Assembly (NCBI RefSeq): GCF_000203815.1
Contig: NW_004457735.1
Span: 310,001-374,000, forward strand
Reading direction: 5' to 3'
Source: Cavenderia fasciculata
Taxonomy: Eukaryota; Evosea; Eumycetozoa; Acytosteliales; Cavenderiaceae
DNA: 64,000 nt
Position 1 is the first letter of the stretch, and every line of letters begins with the position of its first letter. Under the pieces are notes generated by a model. That model was not told the origin of the DNA and made no database searches. It saw only the letters and a list, made by a program, of their open reading frames with translations. Below are positions 37,457 to 49,547 of the stretch, piece after piece. The translations under genes and the position numbers were made by a program.

Positions 37457-38979
37457 TTAAACGTAAAGAAAGTGGAGGTAATAGATCACTTTTGACCAAT
37501 AGTGATGGTAATGATTCACAACAACAACAAAATACATCATTATCATTTGTAATTAATCAACAACAACAAAAAACATCAAATACTGAACCAAGTTCACCAA
37601 AAATTACTTCAACTACATCACCTGTATTAAATGAATATCAACAACAACAATTAACATCAGCTTTACAATCACCAACTCAATCACCAAAGATTGTAAATAA
37701 TAATAATAATGGTGGTGGAGGCAGACAAGGTCTACAAATGTCTGCTAGTTTTTTGGAATCATCTTTTTCACCTTCTCACAATAACAATTACAATCAAAGT
37801 GAACAATCATCACTTAGAAATTCAATGGGAGTTACACCACCAATTTTGAATCATTTACACATGCTTTCACCGACCAACTTGACCAATCACTTTTTACAAC
37901 ATACAACAACTCAACCGACAACAACTTCTACCATCCTACCACAGCCAAACACAAATTCAAATGCAATAGAAACATATGAAAATCCAAATCGAAGTGATGA
38001 AGAAAAGATTGATATGGATAGTACAAAGACTGATAGATATGAATGGATTTTGGTCAAACATGATAAAACATTTACTCCATCACGTTACTTTCACTTTGAA
38101 TTCAAGTGGATGGTGTGTACAGGTTGCGTAGTCGATGACTTTATTTCTAGTTGTATTAGAAGAGCCAAACAGTTTGGATTGACACTGATCCAAATCCCAA
38201 TTGAAAAGAATTATTCACCATTTTATGCACCGATTCACATTAAGTTGGTACCCAAGCTTATGCAAACCAAAGTGATTGGTGTCATTTTGAAAAAGCTAAA
38301 CTTTATTCCAGACCATATCAGTCGTCGCCCATCAAGTCTCATGACCAAGAACGATTTGTACATCTTTACCGAAGACGACTTTTTCGATACCGAGTATATT
38401 CATCGAACGGGAATGTTGTTTGTACGTATTGTAGAAGACGGCTTTTTATGTATCATCAACAATGCACCATCCAATAGAGCCTTTCTCCCAGCTGCGCTCC
38501 TCTGTCTAAAGGGGTTCCAAGATCTAGTTGCTCAACTCAATTCTACGATGCCCAGTATCATCTATTCGGCCGATCTATCATCACAATCATTCTATGATGA
38601 CTCTGTATTTGGTGGTAGTGGTACTCAATCAGCTTCACCCCAAACCAGTTTACTTCGATCTTTGCCACCTGGTGAAGCCAACTTTTTATCACTTTTTACC
38701 AAAGGCTATACTGCATCCTCTCACAATAGTCATGATTATCTATCAGATGTAGATTTACCAAAAAGTGGTGGCAGTAGACAACCTTACAACAAAAATCAGA
38801 GAAGTGGTCTATTATCATCGAGTGAAGAAGCCATTTCATCATCAGAAGATGAATTATATTTCAATCAAAACAATAACAACTCTTCAGACACTCCATCATC
38901 GTCTTGGGAACGTCGTGATAGAATTGATAGAGATGAAATTTTATATTATAGTGTAATGTCTCGGTCACCAACTATTTAA
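32829..38979 (+). CDS. iml1: Iml1/DEPDC5 homologue, GATOR1 subunit
   Basis: Exons are about 32829-33084, 33175-33670 and 33740-38979, giving roughly 2,000 residues. GATOR1 (Iml1/DEPDC5, Npr2, Npr3) is the GTPase-activating complex that restrains Rag GTPases and TORC1 on lysosomes during starvation. Visible domains are the N-terminal Iml1 region (SIAKYIASVFDFVSRKEVVVNV through ISFYDEN), a DEP domain (GLKLSDRKHRLRSHRRCF...GSEVVDWII) interrupted by a Ser/Gln/Pro insert of about 70 residues, and the conserved C-terminal block (YEWILVKHDKTFTPSRYFHF, then FKWMVCTGCVVDDFIS). Long Asn, Gln and Ser tracts enlarge it beyond human DEPDC5 (about 1,600 residues). The frame changes within the low-complexity stretch near 36130-36170, so one base is in excess (or two are missing) there. 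The start MTSHQQ is chosen after an in-frame non-conserved leader. Confidence 0.9.
37397..37453. repeat. CAA array coding poly-Gln in Iml1
   Basis: Two adjacent CAA runs split by ATATTA code for poly-Gln after the DEP domain. Such tracts are common in dictyostelids and usually vary in length. Confidence 0.9.
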
Positions 38980-39024
38980 AAAGTATGGTAGTAATAAATA
39001 ATTAAATTTATTATTCATATTATA

Positions 39025-40604
39025 TTAGAAAAGAAGAAGGATGGTTGTTACTGTAATATAAACTGGTAAAAATGATTGGTTAGTTGATTCTGATTTTTTA
39101 GAATCAGATGATGAAGTACTAATTATAGTATTATTACTTGGATTAATATTATTATTAATATCTGGATTATTATTATTAGTTGGGTTAATTTCATTAGAAT
39201 TATTAGTTGGAACAGGAGTACTATTATTAGTTGTATTATTATTATTATTATTGTTATTATTAATATCTGTATTTAATTCATCATTAATCGATGATGACGA
39301 CGATGAGGTTGTGTATTTTGCATAGTTGGGAGTTAATGGTGATGACGATGATGAAAGTTGAGAGGATGATTGTCCAGCAGGTTGCAGACAATTTGAAGTT
39401 ATAAAATGATTATATTGGTTGTAACAATGGTTTGTGATACAATTGGTGATTGTTTTTGGTGTGCCGAGATGGATGTTTCCAGTTTCAACGCAGTGGTTGA
39501 TTTTTAAACAATCCAAGTATTCATGATACATTATTTTGCATTGTGCAAGTGTCTCGATGGTGTTTGGACCGATTGATAGACATGTACCATTTCTGTCTAA
39601 TTCTGATCCTGAGCCGTCACTGGTACCTCGCTGACAAAAACATTGTTCGTTATAATTGCAAGGTGACTCATCTGATTTGATATATTGGTCCATGCAATTG
39701 ACAGAGTCGGGAGTTGGAGTTGGTAGAGTGTCGCATTGACCCGTACGTGTATTACAGATCAACGTGTCTTGACATATGTATCGATAGTGTCCACACTGGC
39801 GACCAAGGCCAATTGAAAACATCTCGACACATTTCTTGTCCAAACAATATGACCCTGTCTCACAATCGCTATCATATTCATTCTCCAAGTTACATGACTC
39901 TCCAATACGACTGACATTTTTGCATATCCCTCCTCCAGCTCCACTTTCTTCAATATTATTATTAATATTATTTTCCTCTTTTGAACTACAATATTGACCA
40001 AATGAACAATCTTGATTTGATCTACAAACCATATCGTCATCCAATGTACATTGATTATTGATACACTTTAAATTATCGGTATAACATTCAAAAGAGTGAT
40101 TGCATTTGTCCCCATTTTGAACGTATTTTGATAATACACTAAACGAAAGAAAGAGTAAGAGTTAATATTAACAATCCAACTTTTGTTAACTTTGACGTTT
40201 AACTTTGACATACCATTGACCATTTTGACATGACAACGATAATGATGGAGAACACAATGATTCATCTGAGCAACTGTCACCTAGTGTTTTATATTCAGTA
40301 CACGTTCCAACTGAACTGTCGATACTGCTGTAATTACAATATGATATTAAAGGTAAACATGTATCGCTTTTAGAACTAAAATGTATAGAGATATGATAGG
40401 AGATATGATAGGAGATATGTTAGTAGAGTAATGTGATGTGACCTATTTAAAATATCTTTTTAAAGATGTATACCATTTTTCTCCTATCAAGATATTGTTA
40501 TTATTAGTAGTACTATGATATTGTTGACATATAGGCTTTGCAAAGGTGACCAATTGAATAAAAGCAAAGAAAAAGAACAACAATAGATAGGTTATTTGTG
40601 TCAT
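39025..40604 (-). CDS. Cys-rich secreted protein, probably GPI-anchored (family member 2)
   Basis: Three exons (40604-40474, 40375-40214 and 40138-39025) encode about 468 residues. There is a signal peptide (MTQITYLLLFFFFAFIQLV), then Cys blocks matching the gene at 20690-21910 in order: CTEYKTLGDSC, CNHSFECYTDNLKC, CSFGQYCSS, CETGSYCLDKKCVEMFSIG, CNTRTGQCDTLP, then FCQRG and a C-terminal Cys block. A Ser/Asn-rich stalk and a hydrophobic end (VYITVTTILLLF) fit a GPI-anchored surface protein on a stalk. Both introns split a Cys codon TG|T, as in the other family member. The 3' end faces that of iml1 with only about 45 bp between stops. Confidence 0.8.
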
Positions 40605-41096
40605 TTCATATTACAAGATTTAAATAAATACGAAAGTTGCAAACAAAAAAGAATGCAATGATAAAAGGCGAATGCATTCTATGGTCTCACCCCAATCGAC
40701 ACACGACAAGGTTTTAAAAATAAAATTTTAAACCACCACACACAATCACTATGATCATTCAAAATTTTATTATTAGATGTCTTCAGACCAACTATATGGC
40801 CTTTATAAATATACCAAACTTATAATTATATTCTCCAAAAAAAAATATTATTTTATTCTTTAGAAAAAAGAATAACCCTCCTTAAATGAAAGGTATCATA
40901 CATTATAATACTATTTTTAAATTTTACAAAGATCCTAATATTGTTAAAACTTTTTCAAAAAACACTATTATCAATATTATTATTATCATTATATATTTCT
41001 TTTTCTTTTTGTATTTTATCTTCATGAAATAAGTAAATAGTGTGAAATATATTTGTCAAACAATATACTTTACCAACACTTTATTTATTTAATTAT
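40605..41096. other. Intergenic region
   Basis: AT-rich spacer upstream of the Cys-rich gene and downstream of the fibronectin-III-like gene. I see only A/T runs and no gene or notable repeat. Confidence 0.5.
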
Positions 41097-44000
41097 TTAA
41101 CCAATTCTATCTAATTTGTTTCTGTGAATTGCTCTTTTGATAACCTTTTTGTACAAAAAGAAGGAAGATGCTCCGACAAGGACTGCTCCACTTACACCAA
41201 CAACTACACCAATGATGATGTTGGTAGAGTCTCTAGTGGTTGATGATCCCTTGTCATTCTCCTTCTCCTCTGAAGAAGAAGAATGTGAAGAGGAATCGAT
41301 TGGTGGCGTGGCACAATCGGTAAAATTGGCATTGATGATATGGAATGATGGTCGTACCAAGAGTGACCGAGTAAATGAAGGTGTACTAGCTACAATTGTA
41401 GTTTGAGTAGAATTGGATGAAGCACTTGAAACTTGATAGGTAATATTCGATGGGATGGAATCTACCATTGCAGAGTTGAGTAATCTTCCTTGCAACAGTA
41501 CTGAAGGTGATGGTGACGACGATGATGTTCCAATCAATAGACTAGAGGTGAGTTTGTTGGTGGTGGTGTTGAGTGTGGATTGTGTCAAAACAGAAGATAA
41601 ACACAAGATTGGATGAGAGATGGTAGTGTGTACTTCAAATACATTTTCTGGTGACTGGAACTGCCATGCAGAAACAGTGATAGTGTATTGTAAAGTTGAA
41701 TTGGGAGTGGTATAAGTTCGACCTGCAAATGATTCTTGTTGTTGAGAGTCTAGATCTTCAAACTCTACCACAACAGTCAATCCATTACTACCAGTGTAGG
41801 AAAAGGACATACCCTCGACCTCCCATGAATTAGAACCACCAGATAAAAGGCTAACCGTTTGTACAATCTCACCAGTACCAGTATTCCTCTCTACCAAACG
41901 AACTAAATGTACTTTGTATGTTACATTGTCATTGTAAACAACAGTGACAGATGGATTGGTTGTACTTGGTGTGACCATCTGTGTTGAAGCCATAGCAATC
42001 GTTTCATTCAATTTAATTTCACATGCAATACCATCCCAACCAAATGTACATTCACAACCTCCATATTTACATTCACCATTTCCACTACAATTATTTAAAC
42101 ATTTATTATCAATTTCTATTAAATAAATTAAATAAATAAATAAAAAGAATTAATAAATATATTATATAAATAAAATAAATAATTAAATTATATTATTTAC
42201 CTTGATTTGTAGTACTTGAACCTTGATCATTTGTTGGGTTAAAGAAACTATTGGTTGCAGTCACCATATAATTATATGTTAAATTTTCAAGTAGATTTTC
42301 AAATAGACAATAGGTGTTGTTGGTTTGACACTTGATGACAATTGGGGCACCACCATATCGAATAGATGCTACATATGAATTTGCATTTGCAATACCTCCT
42401 TGTGGTACCGTCCATGTTAGGTTGATAGAGTTGGTACCGACAATAGAATCTATCATCGTTCCAGAGGGAAGGCTAAAAGTGGTGTAGGTTGTCACATTTT
42501 GGAGTGAGATACCATCGTTTGAAGCCTCTATTTTGATACTAAAGCTACGTTGATTGGGATATCCACTTGGATAATCATAGATACAAAATAAAGTGGTTTG
42601 TGGAGGACAAATGACTTGATTGTCGATAGAGACTGTATACAAAGTTGATTCACTCGGTACTCCATTGGAAGAAGAGTAGCTAACATTGAAATTGGTGAAA
42701 CTGTCGATAACTTGGGTTCTAACCAAATTTGAAATAGACGGATAGGTTTGCACAGTTGAAGTAGGGAGGGAAAGAGTATTCCCATCATTTAAAAAGTTGA
42801 CAGTGACCGTATACGTAGTATTGCCTGTCAATGACGAACAAAGGTTTAGTCCCAAACCGACGTATCCACATACCACACCACCATCTACCATTACCTGTGT
42901 TGTAACTGAACTAGTTCCACCCTTATAACTAGTCTCCACCATAAACGAGGTTGATTTAATACTTCTAATATTATCAACTCCATCGTAAACACGAGGAACA
43001 GTTGTAAAACTAAAGTCTTTACTAAAATCATTTCCATTGTTGGTAGCGGTAATGGTTACAGTGTAGGTTGTATTGTCAGTCAATCCAGGGATACTACAAG
43101 TACCTGTAAATAGTGTCGATGAGCAAACAACATTCCCTCCATACTTGACAGATATAATAACCGGGAATACCGAGTCACCTCCAAGTGTAGAATAACCAAA
43201 TGTTATTACTTTAGTTGTTAAAGTTGAATTATCAATTATAATATCATTTACACCTATATTAAATATTAAATAAATAAATATTAATATGACATATTAATTA
43301 ATTATATTATTTATATTATATATTATTATTTACCATCACCAGCATAAACAATTCTTGTAAAAGTGGAAGAGTAACCTTCACTGTATGAAATGATGGTCAT
43401 GTTTACTTGAGAGTCAAAAGTGTAACCATGAGTTGTATCACAGACACATAGAGTAGAGGTGGTGTTGGTACATGATGGGTTGGCAGTTCCATTACACAAG
43501 ACTGTAAAAGTTGGTGTAATGGAGGGAGCACCACCATTGGCAGCATAGGTCATAGTCATGTTGAGTGGGGATACTACATAACTTTGTAGTGTTGCTGGAG
43601 CAATGGCAGGGTAAAGAGTGACTACGTACGGACCAAATACTTGGGTAGAAACTGATTCAGTGACAGCCTGTACAGTGATCGAACTCGATGATCCTGGTAC
43701 CAAGTTTGATATAGTACATTGGTTACCTGTTGGTGGACAAGTACTACTTGACACAACAACTCCACCAACATTGACAATAAAAGATGTCAAATTACCTTGT
43801 ACTGGATTTTCAACGGTATATTCAATTGTAAACATAGTAGCTGTCTTTAAAACTACTGTTAATGCAATAACCTTTGGTGCTAAATTAAAAATTAAATTAA
43901 ATTAATTAAATTAATAAAAAATAATTATAATTATAGTTATTATAATGTGTACATACGATTAGGTCTAGTGAGATGTACATAATAGAGATCAGGAGTAAAA

Positions 44001-45089
44001 GGGGAAATATAAAATAGATTTGGGTTAATGACTAGATCAAGTGCGTTGAGACCAGTTGGAAAGGAAAAGGTGCAACCTGTGGCAGGACAGTCTGGAACGA
44101 GTAGAATGTAGGAAGTCATGTCTGGCGAGTAGGATATCTTGTAACTGGGGATATAGACCAGCAGGCCAGTTATGGGTGATACCTGGAATAGTAACATTTT
44201 TAAAGTTGGTTGTAATGGGGGAAGAAGGACGGAGAGTCATTTTTGGAGCTTTCATTGCATAAGAGACATACCTGTCATTCCACGACGACGGTCCACAAGT
44301 AGTAGTATATGCAAAATCAGCACCCGGCAAACAAATGGGAGTAGAGTATTTCCCACTAATACCATTTCCAGTACCAGCCAAAGACATGAAATATTGGAAC
44401 CCATCTTCACTTGCAATACATGAATAATCACCACGATAAATTGATCTTCCAAAATGTGTATCATTTGTACATGTCCTAATGGAAACAAATTTAAATAAAG
44501 ATAAAATAAAATATAAAGAAAAGAGAAAGATAGGTATGTAAATAATCTTTGATTAATGGGAGTGGATGGATGGATGGATGGATGGATATAACATACGTTA
44601 AATGTCTTTCATAAAACAAAAAGTCGTAGAGTGGTGCCAATGGAAGATTGGATGTAGCTATTTTAAAGTATAGATCGGCAGGTAAATAAGGGTCTGTGCC
44701 CACATATACGCAATCATGTGGCAAACCATTTTCATCGACAGCGTGAAGTTGTGTCCCAGTACAAGTAGTTGTTGAATAAGAGTATATGGATGGTTCTCCC
44801 TGAACATTAAATGCATATTTGAAAGAGCTACTAGCTGATGTAGGGTAACATTGTCCTATCTCATATTGATACTATAATTAATTTAAATAAAAAGTGGTTA
44901 GTTTGGTTTAGACTCTGATGAAATAAAACATACAATTGCAGAAGGTCTACCAGTACATTGTAGGTTGTTGTGTAATTCAGCATGAATGTATTTGTCTTGA
45001 GCATTACACCCAATCAAAGTGGTAGTGATGATTAATAGTATCAATGCTGATTGCCAATAATAATGTTTACTACTGAGTATCATCATCAT
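41097..45089 (-). CDS. Type I membrane protein with fibronectin-III-like repeats and an EGF module
   Basis: Six exons (about 45089-44934, 44871-44597, 44475-43957, 43879-43334, 43253-42201 and 42115-41097) encode about 1,190 residues. A signal peptide ends near IGCNAQ. The middle is a series of beta-sandwich modules with the fibronectin-III-like signature NxTYTVTVxxxNDG and YNYMVTATNSF. An EGF-like module follows (CLNNCSGNGECKYGGCECTFGWDG), then a membrane-proximal beta domain, a Ser/Glu stalk, one transmembrane helix (IIIGVVVGVSGAVLVGASSFFLY) and a short basic tail. This layout is common in dictyostelid adhesion and recognition proteins. The role as a receptor or adhesin is inferred. A (GGAT)n array lies in its second intron (about 44562-44587). 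Confidence 0.8.
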
Positions 45090-45655
45090 TATTTATAAAT
45101 ATATATATATAAATAGATATATAAATAGATTTAGATATATGAATAGATAGTGATGAATAGAATAGAATAGAAAACAAAAAGGAAGGGGATGCTTGAACAA
45201 GATGAGAGCTTTGTGTAACGACGGGGAATTTTTTTCTTCCTGGTTGTAAAGAAGAACATCTTGTTTGTGTAAGGGTCAGTGTGGAAAGGGTGCACCACCC
45301 TATCGATGAGGCGATCTTCCCCGAATCTCTCTCTCTCTCTGATCGAAAATAGATCTTCGTTTTGGGAAATATCGGGCACCCAATACGCACTTGGGTATGG
45401 GTTGTTGTTGTTCATACTGATCATAGATCTGATCTACGTAGTGTATATATACATAGATATTATTTGTTTGTATACAAATAAATAAATAAACAAACAAATG
45501 TTTGATGTGAATAATAATACATTCAATGATTTTCATAAGAAAGAAAAAAATAAAATAAAGAATAAACAAGAGTGGGAAGTTCACTTTTACAAAATCTTTG
45601 TATACTTTCGTGCATAGATAAATAAGATAGACAGAGAGAGATATATATATATAGA
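45090..45655. other. Divergent promoter region
   Basis: This lies between the divergent starts at 45089 (-) and 45656 (+). It contains a CT-dinucleotide run (CTCTCTCTCTCT near 45327-45340), A/T dinucleotide runs near both starts and a less AT-rich core at 45190-45420. Several overlapping frames occur but none looks like a protein. It presumably holds the control sites of both genes. Confidence 0.45.
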
Positions 45656-47134
45656 ATGAACAACCATCATAAAAGAAAAGCAAATGATGGTGATGATGAT
45701 GGTGTTAGCGATGATGACAATGTAACATTCAATGTTGTCTCTGATACTCCTTCACAACATATAGAAAAGAAGGTTAGGTTCAGAGTTGAAGAGGAGACAT
45801 CTAATAATAATAGTGATAATAATAATAATAATAATAGTAATAATAATAAGATATTAGATGATGAATTTGAAAGGAAAATATTGGAGCAGATGAAAAAGGG
45901 AGATGAGAAACAAAAGAGGAGAGATGCAGAGGAAGCACAGAGAAAGAAGTTGTTCAGGTCGACTCAAGGTCTACGTGAAGCTGGTAAAGAGGTGGTCTCT
46001 GAAGATGGTGTCATTCGTAAAGTAGAAGGTGAAATAGATGATGATGACAATCAATATGACAATGACCAAGACCAAGACATGAATGGTAATGGTGAAAGAC
46101 ATATAAGCGATAAATTCTCCTCTGGTGTAGCAACTATACCAAGTGATTGGAATAGATCTTCATCAAAGACATCATCAAAAACATCATCATCAAAGAGAAA
46201 TGAAGATAGTGATGATGATAATGATGGAGAGGAGGATGATGAAGATGAAAACGATAAAGATAGACAAGAAGTAAATGGAGAAGTTGAAATCATGCCATTC
46301 AATCTACACGAAGAAAGAGAAAGAGGACGGTTTAAAGAAGATGGTACCTATCAACGTGAAGATCAAGATCGAGAGGAAGACGCTTGGTTACGTGAATACG
46401 ACAAGACCAACAAACTCCCAAAACTAAGTAAAAAGGAAATAGAAAAGAGTGAGATGCTTGGCATGGACGATGACGACGAAGATCAATGGGACAAGGAAGA
46501 CAATGACCGAAAGAAACAATCTAGATCGGTTGAAGCACGTATTGCTAAAAAACAAGCACTCACTACTGTTTTGGATATATTGTTGGATGGAGAAACCGTC
46601 ACTTCAGCAATCCGTAGATTAGGTTCTTCAACCAAGAAACCTATAATCAAGAAAAAGAACCAAAACCAAAAACAAACCACCAATGACACTACTAAGACAG
46701 CAATCGATGTTGAAAGAGAACAATTAAAACAAGAATCATTTTCAAAATTAACAACTGCAGTTGATTATTTATTATCAAATGGTTTTATTAGTATGTATCA
46801 TCCAATATAAATATTATTATTATTTATTAACATTATTATTATTTAAATTATTAAAACTTTAGATATTTATCAAGACAAAAAAGAAAATGTACAAAATTAT
46901 TATAATAGGGATTTTGGAGATACTACAACTACAACTAATACAACCACTTCAACTACCAATTCAACACAAAAATGGGAATACAAAGGATTAGATGGAAATA
47001 TTTATGGACCATTTGGAAATGATGAAATGAGAGAATGGAAAGCAGGTGGATTCTTTACTGGACAAAATGTTATTTGTCGTATAGTAGGTGCCCCAGAAAC
47101 TACTTTTAAATTAATAGATGATATTCAATTTTAA
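45656..47134 (+). CDS. cd2bp2: GYF-domain protein, CD2BP2/Lin1 homologue (U5 snRNP)
   Basis: Two exons (45656-46790 and 46863-47134) encode 468 residues. The N-terminus is very acidic and lysine-rich with conserved KKVRF and FNLHEERERGRF segments seen in CD2BP2/Lin1. The second exon encodes the GYF domain: WEYKGLDGNIYGPF, then M..W..GGFF, a variant of the W-GPF-xxxxM-xxW-xxxGYF signature with Phe for Tyr. In other eukaryotes the protein binds U5-15K and Prp6 in the spliceosomal U5 snRNP through this domain, leaving before activation. The poly-Asn tract near residue 55 is a dictyostelid addition. Its stop is 68 bp from that of the convergent uqcc1 gene. Confidence 0.9.
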
Positions 47135-47202
47135 TAATTGAATCAAATTCATTCCAAGATTATTATTATTTTTATAATATTATTATTTATATTATTATTT
47201 AT

Positions 47203-48284
47203 TTATTTTTGTTGTTGTTGAGGTTGTTGTTTGTCCTTTTGTAAAGTTGTAATGTCGCCAAAAGAAATTTCACCTTCACCAACCTTTGGAAGATTATCCA
47301 AATGATTTAATTCTCTACGAACGTATTGAACGATCAGATCCAATTGTGCAGCAGTTGTGTTGTCTTCCATAGCCAACAAATTTCTCCAAAGTGCATCTGC
47401 CAATACAGCGTCATCGAACAATCCTTCATCATATGAAATGACACCACCCAAATAGTTTGTATAGAATTCCTTTAAATATTTATTTGCAAATCTATGATTA
47501 ATCTAAATATAAATAGTTAGTAAATAAATAAATATAATAATAAATAAAGACTTAATACTTACACCACCTCTAACAATTCTCTTTTCCAAATCTTCCCAAA
47601 AACGATCATATAAATCTGTAGAAAGAGTATTAACATCCTTTTCCTTTCTTAAACGAACAAATACCATCCAAACGTGTAACAAAGTGGCTGCAAACCAACT
47701 TCTAACTGTCAATGGTAATCCCATTGCTAAAAAGATAATAATATTATTATATGTTAGTCATATGTTTGTTTGAGTCTATAGTTGTAGGTTGTATTTGTTT
47801 GTTGTTTGTGATTACTTTTATAAAGTGCAGGATTTGAAGTTTGAATTGCAATAGCATCATACAATGCAAAGGAAGTGTGAATTGAAAAGGCATCAGTCTT
47901 TGCATATGATACCAATGCAGCTAGCCAATTACCCTTGTCGTTGACCAACTCTCTAATTGCCTTTGGGTCACGGTTCGATGGTTCATACTTTATCAAATCC
48001 TCACTAACATTGACTCCTTTTCTATCAAGTAGTTCTTTTAATTCTTGACTTGTTGTTGAATTATCTTCATCCTTATTATTGTTATTTGATTTAGTATAAT
48101 ATCTTGATGATGAATAGGTTGACAAAGTAGATGATGAAGATGACAATGATGTCAATGTCGACGAGGATGAAGATGTAGATGTGGGGTTGACGACTCTACT
48201 AATAGCACTACCACTACGACTACTAATATTTAAACGTTGATACAACTTTACAGTTGATTGTAATAGTTGTACTCTTGATATCAT
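47203..48284 (-). CDS. uqcc1: Ubiquinol-cytochrome c reductase assembly chaperone (UQCC1/Cbp3)
   Basis: Three exons (48284-47816, 47726-47563 and 47502-47203) encode 310 residues. The N-terminus is rich in Ser, Arg and hydroxylated residues without acid (MISRVQLLQSTVKLYQRLN), a mitochondrial presequence followed by a poly-Ser stretch. The domain has the family hallmark LPLTVRSWFAATLLHVWMVF followed by VRLR, then YDRFWEDLEKRIVRGGV and a conserved helical end. Cbp3 works with Cbp6 at the mitochondrial ribosome exit to stabilise newly made cytochrome b for complex III. The C-terminal Gln run is species-specific. The start is directly preceded by a TATC microsatellite in the 5' leader. Confidence 0.92.

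Positions 48285-48332
<48 letters not shown>
48285..48332. repeat. TATC tetranucleotide microsatellite in the uqcc1 leader
   Basis: About eleven TATC units abut the uqcc1 start codon on its upstream side (GATA on the coding strand). Such a tract would sit in the 5' UTR and is likely to vary between strains. Confidence 0.9.
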
Positions 48333-48336
<4 letters not shown>

Positions 48337-48552
48337 ATCTAAATATAAGAATGAATGAATAATAATGACAAATGTGAAAGAAGTGAAATTAAAAGATAAT
48401 GAAATTCACGAATCTTTTAATTATAATTGATAATGAACAAAGTACATGTTTCAAATATAACCTATTTTGTTTATTTGTTTTATTTGTTTGTTTATTATAA
48501 ATATATATATAGTTGTGAAGTGTGGTGACACAAACTAACTATGCTAGTTAGT

Positions 48553-49547
48553 TTAGTTAAAAGTAGCAGTAAAGGTTTCATTTGAAAGACCGTAGTAAAA
48601 GAGCATGTTGGCTTGAACACTGACGAGAGCTTCAGAGTTGTCATAGAGAGCGGATAACTTGAATTGTTGTGATTGACGGAATGTCAAGACTGTGTTACTC
48701 ATACATGGAGCCATGCTTTGCAAATGACCTGATTGATCGTACAATCCTACAGACTTGCAGTATACTTGGTTGGTATTGTAGTCGGCGAGAATAAGACTTT
48801 GGATACCTGGAGAGGCAACACCTTGAATCGACATGATAGCACTGTCTGCCCATTTCCAGTTAAACATGAATGTCTTGGTATAAAATCCACCGGTACCAGT
48901 AGTACTGAATCTACTGTTCTTTGGTGCGACGGAATAGTACAACGATAATGGGAAATAGTTTGGTTCGGTTGATGGTACAATACAATTCATATAGTATACC
49001 AATGAAACTTCTGTATCTTCAAGTAAATCTAAATTAATTACTAAATTAATTGGGTCTCTAAACAAACAAAGAAATGAAGAATAAGATAATTAATATATAT
49101 CTCATCATTCTTATATTTAAATATATTTAATATTAATCTTAATCTATTATCATACCTAGCTTCAAGTAAATAACCAGATGGGAACCAATTTGGATTGACA
49201 AAGTTTGAAGTATCAAAGGTCATGATGGGGAGGACGAGATCTCCTTGTGTAAAGACTTGCAAGTTGGACATGATGACGGCATCTCTGTTGATTGGTTGTT
49301 GGCTAGTTTGGTTGATCAAGACAACATGCATAGCTTCAATCAAAAGAACTGGTGAAGATGTAGTGATTGGGTATGGAATGGCAATGTTTGCTAATTTGAT
49401 CTTGACAAGTCCACCAGCATTGATTAAACCAAGATCAATAGTATTGTTCCATACTGATGCACCATAGTTGCTGTCAGCAAGCAATGTTGAAGAAGCACAA
49501 ATACTTGCAAACAATACAACTAATAATGTTGATAATAGAATATTCAT
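48553..49547 (-). CDS. Secreted protein of unknown function, 298 aa
   Basis: Two exons (49547-49156 and 49057-48553). A signal peptide (MNILLSTLLVVLFASICASS) is followed by a beta-rich mature chain with few Cys and several NxT/NxS sequons. There is no membrane anchor at the C-terminus, which ends NETFTATFN. The splice joins AG|A in an Arg codon. I do not recognise the family. Codon use matches its neighbours, so it is a host gene for an extracellular or vesicle protein. Confidence 0.75.

Noticed and set aside
45070-45683. Overlapping frames on both strands in the divergent promoter
   Set aside because: They are dominated by Tyr/Ile runs from AT repeats and hydrophobic strings from T-rich DNA, with no conserved features.
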